Shown: positions 9,583-22,287 of the stretch, piece after piece
Position numbering within the stretch: position 1 is the stretch's first letter
How the letters are laid out: the number at the start of each line of letters is the position of its first letter
Source of the DNA: Psoroptes ovis
Taxonomy: Eukaryota > Arthropoda > Arachnida > Sarcoptiformes > Psoroptidae
Assembly: GCA_002943765.1 (NCBI GenBank)
Contig: PQWQ01000015.1
Span: 1 to 64,000 of the forward strand
Length of the DNA stretch: 64,000 nt
Direction of reading: 5' to 3'
Program-made: the position numbers and the translations under genes
The notes under the pieces: generated by a model
What the model was told of the DNA's origin: nothing
Seen by the model: only the letters and a program-made list of their open reading frames with translations
The model's database searches: none

Positions 9583-12500
9583 ATTTGATGGATTAGAATT
9601 ATTCGAAACGGTACAGTGAAATTTATCTGAAAAAAATGAATTAGATTCTGAGGTTCAAGCTATAGATATTAAAATGGAATTAAAATTAATCAAACAGTTA
9701 AGAATAAATGAAAAATATAAATGATATTCGGTTAATCAAAAAAAAGTGGAAATATAAATGGAAAAGTTAATATAAATTGAATATTGAGATTGAATAATGA
9801 TAATGATGGGCGAGAATTTGATAAAAATGAAGATGAAATTTTAAAATGATCGTAACAAAATCGTGAAATTGTTGCAGAGAATAGGTTATTTTCGTATGAT
9901 TTTCGTTGTTAGACTTCATTCAACAAAAATCGTTATAATTTTATTAAAAATCGTTGCAAAATATAAAATTCAAATTTTAAAAGGAGAGAGATTTAGGGAC
10001 TTTATTCACAAAGGACGTACACCAATTATTTATTTCAATTACTGATGGGCACAAAAAATAATTAGCAGTTTCAAGAAATAGAATCAAAGCCCATGTTGAC
10101 CACCGTGACATATCCAATTATGAATATTTTTATCTTATGGTTCTAAGCCTTTAATTGCTTTTGAGATTTTTCTTAAGAAACTTAGAACCTTTCCCAAAAC
10201 ACAAACCGTTCTGAAAAAAATTGTATATATTTATTTTTGAACATTCTTATCTTACGAATTTAATCCGTTAATTGATTTTGAAAATTTTTAGAAGAAAGCT
10301 AAACTTTCCTACGATACGAACAACAGAACAACATAAAGTACGCAACACAAAGACCAAGGATCGGCACAAACAACATAATTACTCTCAAACACTAACCAAA
10401 AACACATATTTGAACACCACGATCGTCGACACTTAGGTCTCATTATCAAAAAGTCAAAGACAAAGTTAGGATGTCAATTTCAATGACCAAGTGGCCACGA
10501 CGTGAGAATAAACATTTTTCCTCTATTAATTTAACTTTCCATTTTAAAATGTTTTTCAGATAAAATAAACCATAACTCATAACCCATAAAGTTCAATAAA
10601 GTTTTAAAGTCCCAAAGTTTAAAGATTTTAATTCAATATTTGTCGTTTAGCCCTTTCGTTATGCAACAGAAATTGTTAAAAAGAAAATATGAATTTTGAA
10701 GAAAAATAGTCAACTGACGACGAAAAGGATTACTGAGCTGGCGACGCGAGGGATTAAATGTGAGAAAAAAATATTTGAGGCCCTTAAGCCCTTAGGTATA
10801 TTAATGTTTGCGAGTTTCTTTAAGTTTCTGTCGTGTGAAAATTTTGAAAAATAATTTGGAAACATTTTACGGCTCTGATGTCAAAGACCTTTCTGAAATG
10901 TTTGCAAGGTCGAGTCCTTGGATCTTCCGATTGCACAGTGATCACATTCGTTTTTAATTATAATATTCTTCATGTATTTTCGTATTCAAATTTCAGTTTA
11001 TTCAATTATAAAAATTTTATTTAATAATTTTCATCAATTAAAAAAATACAAATTTGTTTCATGCAATCACATTAATAACAATTGGAGATGATTATTTCAT
11101 TAATCGATCTGGTTCCGAACTCATGGAAATATGGGTCCAATTTTGTGTTGAATGAATAAGGCCTCTAAATGATTTCGGGCATTGAGATTTCATCTAATTT
11201 AAAATTATAGAAAAATTATTAGCTTAGATTTCTTTATTACTCATGACTTATTCATTGAAAATTAGGCTCAAAATTTTACTCAAAATCCGACCAAGTTTCC
11301 CAAATTTATCATCATTTGTTGGTTAGCATTGAGAAATGCGTAATTTGACAATTATTTCTCAATTTATTGGCTCAACAATCCTACTAAATGACAAATTTGA
11401 TATTTGTTGCCCTGAAAATCAAGCGAATTCAATAAACTTCATTATTATCAATTTTTCAAAAATTTTTACAAGTCCAAATCATCAGCTGTGAACGATTGTG
11501 AAATTTTTATACATTGAAATAACCAAACATGTATATATGTTTTTTAGCGGAGGAGGAGCAGAAATTTGCCTATGCTTCTACCACATGAAAATCTGATGGA
11601 TTTTCCTGAGAGCATAGGGACCATACAAACTGCAATACAAAAGATTATCATGATCATTGAAAGTGAATACATTTTGGATCATAGATCAAATACAATGGAT
11701 GAGCATGTTTCCATTTCATTTCCATGGAAAAATGCATTTTTAAACGTATAAAATTTCCAAAAACATTTTTGCATCTTACACAAAACACGTGTGATGTAAT
11801 GAATAATGAATGCCTAAAATCTAAAATTTGCAATACAAATTTGCTGTTATCATCACTATGTGAAAGCAAATTTCCATTTTGTGAAAACCTTGAAAAATTT
11901 GATTAACGATTCGTTCATTTTTTTCCATTATTTTTTTTTCATGAATTAAAATGAATCAAAAAAATCATTTGACCATAAGTTTGTGAGGATATGTTTCATT
12001 CTCAGATATTTCAAACAAATGAATCAAATGAATGAACAGGATTTTTCATTGACTAATCATCATGGAGGATGATGGCAGTGGTCGGAAACTGATGAAAAAT
12101 TTGACACGTTATTTTTGGATTTTGGTAAATTTTCCCGGAAAAATCTTTTTTATTTTTCAAAAAAAAAATTCTGGAAACTTTTTCCGGTATTTTTAATTAT
12201 TTTGGTGAGATAAATCGTGGTTTTCCGCTGATCAAATTAATCCTTTGATCATTTTTTTGGTTGATTTAGAGTCAAAACTCATCAGTACCTTTTTTTCATG
12301 TGCAAAACAAGCAATTAAATTGAATGTAAGTCATTCAACTTGCGAGTAATTTTCGAGAATTTGAATTAACAACACCAAACACCAGCAAAAAAAAAAAACA
12401 AATACTTGTTCAATGTACTTTGACCTTTAAAAAAAACGCACAAGTAAAAAATGGTTCAAAATTAATGTATTTGATTTGTGTTTGTTTGATAGACAAACAA

Positions 12501-15240
12501 ACAAACGAACACAAATCAAAAACAAACAAGACAAAAACACCAATCAACAACGATCAAAAACAAACACTAATCACCAATCAAAAAATCAAAAATCAGTATT
12601 TAGGTATCATAAATAAATATGTTAAATATGAAAAATATGAATAAACGAAGAAATCAAACAATCAAATATTAAGTAAATCATATTCGTTTTAAGTTTACTT
12701 GTGCTGATTATAATGATATTTATTCATTTACTTCAATGATTTCTACTAAATTCATAGGCGGCTCATTTAACAAAAATTTTCGTTGGTTCAATTTAAGCAA
12801 AATTTTTTGGTTGGTTTCCATGGCTTTTTCTCGACCATTTATAATTGTGTGATTATTTTTTTGTGATAATAATAATAATAATAATAATTGTTTAGGTTGA
12901 TGAATGATGATGATGATGATGATAATATGTCCAATGCTGCGTGTAAATAATGCTGCATTTGAATCAACATGCAACAACAAATGCAAAAACATCAAAGAAA
13001 CACACTTTGAAATACATCAGCCAACTAAATCAAGTAAAGCCTAGTGTGATGGAAGACTCACCTTTATTTTTTCTCATATCCATAGTTATAACAATGATCA
13101 TCATCTAATAATAGTAAACAAAAACACCATTTTCATTTCATTTTTTTTTGTGAGCATCAAAAATTTGTAAATTTCCATCAACCAAACAAACATAACAAAA
13201 CAAATGCGCAGCAGGCAAATGGTAAATTTGGTAAAATAACAAAATTTGGTTAATTTGAATTGTTTTCATATTTGTCATAGTAATATTATAATGGTAATCA
13301 TCATCAGTGATGATGAAAACAATGTGTTTTGAAATTATTTGACTTGTTTATAGAAACACGATTGCCAACAAACCAATTAATGACCTAGCAACGAATCTTA
13401 TTGAGGGTATAACCCTTGTACCTTTCTCATTAAAACAAAAATCGAGCTTCAATTGAAATTTATCACGTAATTTGTTCGAGTGTGTTTCAAATTATTTCAT
13501 TTTAATTGATTTGAATGAAGTATGAACCCTTAAACAACCTGTGTGATTGAATTGAATTAACCATCTTCAAACGACCAACGTTCAATCCATCAAAAAAAAA
13601 AAAAAAAATCTTTGCGCCAACCAAAAGAGATGTTCATATCTCATGCAAATACGCCATTTGAATGACCAGTGAATTATTTGATTTACTGTAAAACACACAT
13701 TTTTCGATCCCCTTTGATCATAACAATCGCATGCTCAAATCTATTACTACAATCAATTGTAATATTAAATCAAAACGATGATAATTCAACGACCATTGAA
13801 CCATTTGCTATGACAGAAGAAAAAAAACTTTGAATTTAGATGAATTTGAATCACTATTATTTATTAGGAATAGAATATGAATGCATGTGTGTGTGTGTAT
13901 GGAGATGATGATGATGACATCCCATTAGTTACATACACACACAGATATGAAATTGTAAGCCTAACATACCTATCAAATGTTTATTTCTCTTTACATTTAT
14001 TTTTCAGTGAATGAATTTCTCTCTATTTCAAACATTGAACATTGTTCAACATATATTCAACATTCGTAATATTTTTTTGATGATTTTTAGTCAATTCAAT
14101 TTCCCCAGCGATTCATTCATAGTTCGGTCGTTGGTTTAGTTTTTTTTTCGATTGAATCAAACATCCATTCATTCGAAATTCAATGGTTTTCATGCAAAAC
14201 AAAAGCCTGTATGACGACTTTTTTCACTGCTTCAAAAACTGCTTTAAAATCATCAAATTTCATACTTTGCCACCATCTCATTCAAACACAGTGAAATTCT
14301 CCATTGAAAAAAAATAAAAATTATAAACAAACAAACAAACAAAAACATTAAAGGATTTCTACTTTTAATTATTATTATTTTCGATCATAATCAACAACGA
14401 AAGCATCATCATCTACAAATACGAACCCTTTTTGTTCAAAAAATGAAAAATAATTAAATCAAATCATTAATCAATGAATGAATTCTATTTGATTTTGATT
14501 ACGTATTTTTTGCCTTGAATAATCAATGATATAAGATGTAATTGATGCTTTTTTGAGCGTGTTAATGCGTTTGTATGTGTTTGAAACACCGATTGATCAT
14601 CAATTTTAAATTATTGCATATGTACAGGTGTAATAAATAAATAATCAATTATTTTCCAAAGAATGTTTACAAGTTTTTCTGCCATATATTCTTCTATTGA
14701 ATCAATTATATAATCACAAATGTGTTATCGATTTTACAAATACAAACATTGATCATCATCAATCAATAAATGAATTTCAAAATTCAAATGTCAAATTATA
14801 ATTAGGGAAAATTCGATATTGTAATTCTTCTAATTTTGTTGCCAAATAGGATTTTCCCTTTACAAAAGAAAAAAAATACATTCATTTTCAAATGGATTTT
14901 AAAAATTTTAAATTCATTTGAAATTTGAAAAAAAATGAAATAAAATGTGATAAATAGTCATATTAAATAGTCTAGCATTGTGTTTTAGATCATATTTATT
15001 TGGTGTCAATTATTCCATATTCAAGTTGATCATTCATCATCAAAATAAAGTTTTTCCATTTAGTAAAATTTCCGGTGTCATACCTTTTACGTCATACATT
15101 CATCATTATTATTATTATTATTATTATTATGTGACATAATTTTTGTTTTTGGTTTTTGTGAAAAATTTCAAATATATCATCATCATTGAAAATATAATTA
15201 TTTTTTTCTGTTTATAACTAAGTATAATAATCTATTGCAG
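9583..15240. other. 5.6 kb non-coding stretch between the transposase and Fas2
   Basis: No exon with family resemblance was found. The left part (9.6-11 kb) has somewhat higher GC islands (about 10.32-10.52 and 10.64-10.94 kb) that may belong to the transposable element or its promoter. The rest is AT-rich with A/T runs, an AAAC-type purine stretch at 12.4-12.6 kb, and ATT microsatellites near 12.87 and 15.11 kb. An acceptor-like ctattgcag at 15232-15240, just before the Fas2 start codon, suggests that Fas2 has a non-coding first exon somewhere in this interval. Confidence 0.45.
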
Positions 15241-15275
15241 ATTTAAAATTGCAAATCAATCAATAAACAACAACA

Positions 15276-18200
15276 ATGAATAATCAACATATGAATGAAT
15301 TATTTTTGTTTGGTAAGTTTTTTGTTTTTGTCATATGATTAGTTTGGAAAGCTCAAGACATAATTACTTATGACATTTTAACTTAATTATTTTCTTCTCA
15401 TCTTCACAGCTTTACTTATTGCATTCATTGGTCTCCATAATTTGAAATTTGTCAACAGTCAACAACAGCAACATCAATATAGCTTAAAAATATATCCAAA
15501 TGTTAAATTATTATCAAAACCATCGAATCAAAAATTTGTTGTAACATGTAAAGGTTATGGTGGTGATTCAAATTTATTCAGTGAATTATATTGGTTTACG
15601 CCGAACAATGAAGAAATTAATTCAATGTAATTTGAGATAATTCTTATTTTGAGAAAATTGAAGAAATGAATTAATCAATTTTATTTCAATCATTCATTCA
15701 TTTCAAGATTTCTTGATAGACATCCAGAATTTCGTACCATAAATCGTGATGGTAATCTATTTCTTAGTTTTGAAAATCCTAAACCAGAATTAAGTGGTGT
15801 TTATAAATGTCGTGGATTGTTACAAAATTCTGAATCATTAGAAAATTCCATCAATGTTAATATTTATGGTATATTTAATTGAAAATTTTTGCTATGATTC
15901 AATTTATTCATACCTCTCATCCAAACTAATTCAATAGAGGATGTTACATTTGATCATTGTCCTGAAACACAATATTTGATTAAAGGAAATGTTGGTGAAC
16001 GAATCAATTGTCGTGCTAGTGCCAATCCAAAACCAAATGGTAATTTCTATTTTATTTTAATTTGAAAAAAAAAAATTGAAACAAGTTTTTTTCATTTTTC
16101 AAAAAAAAGTGATATGGACAAAAGAAGGTCGTCAATTGGATAGTAATCCACGTTATTTAATCAATTCGACTGGAATAATTATCAAAGATGCAGTCAACGA
16201 TAATGATGGAGGTAAGCGGGGAGGGGGGAAGAACCTTAAAATAATATTTTTCAATTATATTTTTTTAATTGAAAATTTTTTTTAAATTAAAATCCAAAAC
16301 CAAACAACAACAACAGGCATATTTCAAATTAATGCATTTGTAACCGAAACTGGTTCAACACAAGAGAAACGTATTACTGTACAAATTTATTGTAAGATTT
16401 TTTTTTTGAAAAATTTTAAAAAATATTTAAATTAAATGGACCGAATCTAATTTTTTGAATTTCATCGAATTTTTCAGCCCGTCCTTTGGTCGAAACAATT
16501 TCCGAACCACGTTTTGGTATTGAAAATGAACAAATGTATGTAAATAATAATGATGATAATAAAATCCGTTATGGTTCAATTGATTTATTTATATTTATTT
16601 ATTCATTTGTATTCATTTCAATCATAAAAAAATCAAATATCAAATTTCAGTGAATTATCATGTGAAGCGTCCGGTGTTCCACAGCCATTGTATACTTGGT
16701 TGGATAATAATCGAAGTATAAATGATTCACAAATCACAATTATTTATTTTTTCCGTACTTTAATTTAAATTTTTTTCTTTTTCATTCAAAATAATTTTCC
16801 AAAAGGAAATTTAAGCTCTGTCGGTGGTTACGTTGTTGATCGTAATAATGGTAAAATGATCATAAGTAAATTGAAAAAGAATGAAGATGAAGGAAATTTT
16901 ACTTGTATTGCTGAAAGTAAGTATTTGAGGTAAAGAAATTTTCAAAATTTCAAAAATTTCTCAAATATTTCAAATTGAAATAGATTATGCTGGTAAAAGT
17001 GAAAAATCTTTAAGCCTTCTAGTATATCAAAGACCTGAAATTCGTAGTTTTCGTAATGAAAGTTATCCACAATTTGAACGTTCATATTTGGAATGTCGTA
17101 GCGTCGGTATACCGATACCTACGATGACAATTAGAAAAAATGGTTTAACACGTCCATATATTCATGGTGATCCTGGAATCGTTATCGAAGAACGCATGGA
17201 TAAACATGAAAAAGTGTTGACAATTACATTTTTGAATACGGTAAGTATTCATTTCAAAAACATTTCAAAAATTTGTGTTAATTTTTCATAAAATTCATAT
17301 CAAATCATTTGATAAATAAAGACCAGGAATGATGATGGCCTGTATTATTGCCGGTATGTGATTTCTTTTGATTTATGGCATATAATTTTTATGACAATTG
17401 TTTTTTTCTTTTTGAATGACAGTGCTGAAAATGAAGCCGGTTTCGCTGAATTGGTTGGACAGTAAGTCATTTTTAAATTGAGAAAACTCTTTGATGATTT
17501 TCATTTGAAACAATATCCATATAGTTTAGAAGTAAAATTTAGCCCAAATATGTCATTGACTCCAATGACCAATGGTATGTTCAAATAATTGAAATATATT
17601 CATAAAATAATTACCCGGTAATTTTTTGCAGTGAAAACTTGGGACAATAAATTAGTGAATAGTAAGTGTCAATCATATCTTTAAAAAATTGAGCAATTAT
17701 TTTAAATGAACCCTCTCTCTATTCAAGTAACTTGTATTGCTGATGCCATACCAAATGCAACAATTAAATGGTATAAAAATGGTTATGAAATTTTCGACAA
17801 TGATATTTATCGTATTGAAACATTGACTAATGGTTTGAGTAAATTATATGTGACACCAGGAAAATCAGCTAATGATGAACGTATGTATAACCTATCGTTG
17901 TTGATAGATTGGTTGAAAATATCGCCTAAAACTATTAATTAATTTTTCACCATTAGAAATATTCGGCATTTATCGTTGCGAGGCGACAAATTCTTTGGGA
18001 AAAAATTTCATAAATATTCAATTAGATCGTGCACAAGTACCTGGCACTGTAAATGATATTAAAATCGTTGATATTGCCCCAACAATGATACGTTTTAAAA
18101 TATATAATGATCTATTCGATGGTGGAATGCCAATCAAAAAATTACATGTTGAATATTATGAAAAATATAATCCAAATAGCGATGGAAATGGCAATCATCA

Positions 18201-19989
18201 AACATTAATATTGCCATTTACGAAACTTGAAAATGATTATATTATCGATAAATTAAAACCATTCACCATTTATATATTTCGTTTTGCAGCTGAAAATGAT
18301 GTTGGTAAAGGTCAATTTGGTTATGAACGACAAATACAAACCAAATCAGAAACAGTACCGGATCGTCCTGAATTTCATAATTTACCATTTGATACAATAA
18401 ATCGTGATGAAATCATATCACCATATCCACACAAGTAAGTTGAATCGTTTGAAATGATTATTTATTAATTAATTCATTTGTTTTTCTATGAATCTTTTCT
18501 TGAATAGATTCACAATCATGTGGAATGTAAGTTATCGATTTGAATCATAAGATTTCATTTCTAATATAAGCTTTGAATGTTTTTTCCAGATGCCAGCTGA
18601 CAATGGCAGACCTATTGAATATTTTGAATTACGCCATTATCCAATCTCGAGAACGGAATTCGGTTTCACACCCTTACATGAACCAATCATCAGCAAAGTT
18701 TCTGTTTATCATGATGAAATGTAATTAAAATTTTTAGAATTGATCATATTTCATTCATATAATTACTCTAATCCTTTTTCAAAAAATTTTAGGACATCAA
18801 AAACCTTAACCAAACTAAAATCTAATCAATATTATCGTGTAGAAATACGAGCATATAATTCGCTTGGTTTTTCTGAACCTTCAAGTATTGTGTTTAAAAC
18901 ACCATCATCGACTGAAAGTGATCAAGATTATCTCACCGACAATGAATTGATTGAATATTCAAATGATAAAAAACTTTCATTTTCAATTGGTTTAATTGCT
19001 GCATTAATTATGATTTCAGTACTTATCATATTGATCATAATGGATTTAGTTTTCTATTGGTGAGTTTTTTTTCTTGTGGCTTAATTTACCGAACATTACT
19101 AATCATCTTTATTTCTATCTTCAACTTACAGTCGATACAAAGTTGGTGTTATTTATTTTTTACGCACACATGTTTGTAATATTAAAAATGATGATGAACA
19201 AAATAATAAATTGAATAATATTTTGGATAATAATGAAAATAGGTAAGTTTTAACATTCCGCACAATTTTTTTTATTCACATAAATCCAATTATAAATACA
19301 AATGAATCAAATGTATGTATTGACCAAACAGCATAAAATATCAATCAAGAAATGTTAATAATATAAATAATCGATCACCAACAGCAACACCTACAGCAAT
19401 GATCATTGATTCACATGGTAGACAAATTGAGATTGATAATCCAGCGTTTGAGTAAGGAAATTTTTCTTTATAAATTAATCATGGTAAAGGTCTATCATGG
19501 GTCTCATTATTGCATGAACTAGAATTGATTAATTGAATTTGAATGTCCTAATCATTTAAACAAACACCTCGAAAAACCCAATCACTAATCTTATAATCTT
19601 AATTCGTGTTCTATTTTTTTTTCTCTCAACCCACCTACCCTTAATTCATCAATGGTCTATACATTTGGGTCTATTTATGATGTTTTTTTTTCTATGGTTT
19701 CAAATTTATCGTTGCATGGCGTGATTACCTTTATAATCTAAATCCTCTGAATCTTAGTAAATTAACAAATGGTGAAAAAGCATCTTTATTGATGATTAAT
19801 CAAAATAATAATAATAATTCAAATGATAATCGGTAAAATGGAATGGAATTTCATAATTTTATTTATTTATTTATTTTTTCAAATACTTATTACAATCCAC
19901 ATAGCGAACGTGAAAGATTCGATCATTTACATCTTCAATCACATCAACAGCAGCAACAACGAAGGGATCAAGGAGATAGTAGAGTTTAA
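15276..19989 (+). CDS. Fas2: Fasciclin II/NCAM-type cell adhesion receptor, 23 coding exons
   Basis: The 23 exons (first 15276-15312, second 15410-15626, ... last 19905-19989) join without a phase error to 924 residues. A signal peptide (hydrophobic core LFLFALLIAFIGL) leads into five Ig domains, at about residues 30-135, 140-230, 232-310, 310-410 and 430-515. Two fibronectin III domains follow (about 520-640 and 650-750), then one membrane span (about 768-793) and a cytoplasmic tail of about 130 residues. Five Ig plus two FN3 is the NCAM/Fas2 layout. The tail ends GDSRV, a class I PDZ ligand (S-x-V), as expected for Fas2, which is known to bind Dlg. Typical Ig cysteines are visible in Ig1 (VTCKG..YKCRG), Ig3 (LSCEASG..FTCIAE), Ig4 (LECRS..YYCR) and Ig5 (VTCIAD..YRCEA). 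Ig2 has the first (INCRAS) but not the second, where GIFQINAF stands. In the animal it should act in homophilic adhesion of neurons and epithelia. Confidence 0.85.
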
Positions 19990-20197
19990 AACTTTACAAT
20001 ATCTTTCAAATATCTTGTCTCATTTTTTTGTTGCCAATCATTCCATTAAATTTGTAAATATTTTTATAAATATAAAAAATGTAAATGTACGAATAATTTC
20101 ATTGGTTTTATCAACAAAAAAATTTTTATTTTCACATTTTTATTCGCTCAAAAAATACATATGATGATATTAATATAAATATAAATTGATGATTATA

Positions 20198-20203
20198 AAT
20201 AAA
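20198..20203 (+). terminator. poly(A) signal of Fas2
   Basis: AATAAA about 210 bp after the Fas2 stop and 120 bp before the stop of the convergent Usf gene. Minus-strand AATAAA signals for Usf lie further left (complement at about 20125-20142), so the two 3' UTRs probably overlap. Confidence 0.5.
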
Positions 20204-20319
20204 ATTAATCATCAAGAAGTATGTGTGCGACAATGAGTATTTACAATTTATGGAATCATTATTAATTATTGAAATATATTTTTCAAAAATACAAGCAACA
20301 ATGTTCAATGGAAATTCAA

Positions 20320-21462
20320 TCAATTGATCGTTTCTTCCCTGTAGGATGTTGGCAAATTATCTTCTTCCAAATCACTAATACGACGTTTTAATCGTTCAAT
20401 TTCCGAACTAAATTGTTATAAAAAATTGAAATAATTAGAAAAATATCATTCGATTCATGGTGAAAAATAGTTACCGTAGCGTTAGATTTTCTCCTCTTAG
20501 ATCTTGTATATATTTAACTGTTTTGGCCAATATACCACCTTTAGAATTACCTTGTTTAGTGTGATCAGTAGCACAATCTGGCACCTCTCTGGACAATGCA
20601 TAAATCCAATCATTTATTTTATCACGTCTTCTTCGTTCAATTTCACGATGTGACATACGACGTTTTTGATCGATTAAATTTTTCGATGCATATGTTTCAC
20701 CTATTTCATAATAATTAAATGATTAATTAATGTATCAATTCAAGTGATTAATTACCATTTTTAATAATGGTGGTTATTTGTTTTTTAATGACAGTATTTG
20801 AACTTGTGTTCGTATTATCATTCGAATTATCCGACATCATAATAATTATTTGCGGCTTATTTTTATTATTCGTATTATTATTGATGGTAGATGATGCAGC
20901 GGTCGTGGCGTTATTGGCGGCTGATGATTGCGTGTTTGATGCTATTAGTTTATTTAAAAATAAATGATTATATCACAGTAAATGACAGTTCAAAATAATT
21001 ACATTTATTTGGCGATGGATTCAGATTTAAAACTCTATACGATACTTGTGGATTTGATTTTGTTTGCATGACATAATTGGTAATTTCTATCAACGAAATT
21101 AAAGAGAAATTCATGAATATTTTCCGATTTAATCAACCTTACATACCATTTGCACCTGATGTCAAATTATTTGTTGATTTAAGTATTTTATCCTCTTGTT
21201 TGACTAAATTTTAAAGCGGAAATATGGTTGATTTTGAATTAATGAATCCAATGAATGATGTCTCACCTGAAATATTTGCCAAATTTATTGATGCTTGAGA
21301 TGAAGCATTATTTGGAGTGATGCATGTTGTTGACGATGAAGATGATGATGATGAACGTGTACGAATCATTTTACGAACTGGACTATTTTCAAAAAGAATT
21401 TTCAATAATTTGAAAGATCAACTACTTCATTTAACATTTGTTTACCTTTTACAATCTTCCAT
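20320..21462 (-). CDS. Usf: USF-type bHLH-zipper transcription factor, seven exons
   Basis: Exons 21462-21446, 21382-21267, 21203-21147, 21086-21003, 20941-20756, 20700-20475 and 20407-20320 join in frame to 257 residues. The N-terminal half is Ser/Asn-rich and includes QVSYRVLNLN, like the YRV region of USF. The C-terminal basic helix-loop-helix (about residues 165-229) carries HREIERRRRDKINDWI, then a loop, then KGGILAKTVKYIQDLR, diagnostic of USF1/2. A short leucine zipper (EIERLKRRISDLEED) follows. USF proteins bind CACGTG-type E-boxes as dimers in the nucleus. The basic residues H, E and R that read the E-box are kept. The first coding exon has only 17 bases, which is easy for gene finders to miss. 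The gene is divergent from GatC. Confidence 0.9.
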
Positions 21463-21954
21463 TTTTGTTTGAATTAATTTTCAAAAAATGTTATCAAATG
21501 AACCAAATCAAATATTCAATTCATCAAATAAATAAATTTCATTTGATTTATTGAAAAAAAAGAAATTAAATCAAAAAACTGAAAATTTTGATATTTTCAT
21601 TCAATCAATATAGATCATGTGATCAGCGTATTTGTGTTTATTATGCGTATATATGCGTGTAATATGTATCAATATATATAATCAACTCTTGCATAATATC
21701 TGCAGTTCATATATACGCGTAATGCTATAGCAAATGACGAGTCAGGTGCTTTGTATATATTAGTGTTGTATACACATATATACGCGTATAGTCGAAATAT
21801 TTTTCCTATTTCAATCCAACACAAATCATCAAGTTCAAATAGTCTTCATGTGTTCGATTCAAGACAAAAAATTTAAATTAAAAATTTTTATTTAATTTCA
21901 ATTAAAATTTCATTGAATTTTGAATTTAATCAAGACACAACATTAAATAAAAAA
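21463..21954. promoter_or_regulatory. divergent Usf/GatC promoter with repeated CATATATACGC motif
   Basis: The 490 bp between the two start codons holds CATATATACGCGTA at 21708-21721 and again at 21775-21788. The inverted form GCGTATATATG is at about 21645-21655. An E-box CATGTG is at 21616-21621 and CAGGTG at about 21742. ACGCGT is rare in such AT-rich DNA. The E-box could allow USF to control itself and its neighbour. This is inference. Confidence 0.5.
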
Positions 21955-22287
21955 ATGACAACAAACATAAAACAATCCGTTACAAAACTGGTGCCTTTAC
22001 TTGAGCGTTTATCATTGGTTCGTATTAATTCAGAAGCATTGAATCGTGTAATGCGTACAATTGAATTTGCCAAACAAATTGATGAAATTGGTGATGAAAA
22101 ATTAATGAACATTAAACCGATGATTTCTCCGACAGATGATTTAAACAAGTGTGTTTATATGCGCAATGATGATGATCTTGACCAAATTGAAACAATCGAT
22201 CGCGATGAAATCATGAAAAATTCTCAAAGATTATTTGAAGATTATTATGTTACACCTGCAAAACATAAACATTATAGTGATTTGTAA
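21955..22287 (+). CDS. GATC: mitochondrial Glu-tRNA(Gln) amidotransferase subunit C
   Basis: A single exon of 110 residues. The GatABC complex converts Glu-tRNA(Gln) to Gln-tRNA(Gln) in mitochondria, and subunit C ties A to B. Family features are the helix LVPLLERLSLVRIN, the AKQIDEI stretch, an MISPTDD loop, YMRNDDD, and the C-terminal NSQRLFEDYYVTPAK, which matches the RVVEEYFVAPP block of animal GatC. The start was taken at the ATG at 21955. An open frame continues upstream without an ATG. No clear cleavable mitochondrial presequence is visible beyond a few basic residues. Confidence 0.85.
   Translation: MTTNIKQSVTKLVPLLERLSLVRINSEALNRVMRTIEFAKQIDEIGDEKLMNIKPMISPTDDLNKCVYMRNDDDLDQIETIDRDEIMKNSQRLFEDYYVTPAKHKHYSDL

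Noticed and set aside
11654..11869. Minus-strand frame with C-x2-C and His residues, finger-like
   Set aside because: Spacing does not fit C2H2 and the frame is short, so it is probably chance.
12720..12995. 91-codon minus-strand frame
   Set aside because: Contains Ile and Leu runs from ATT/AAT microsatellites and has no domain.
21840..21870. tRNA B-box-like gttcgattc
   Set aside because: No matching A-box or cloverleaf around it.
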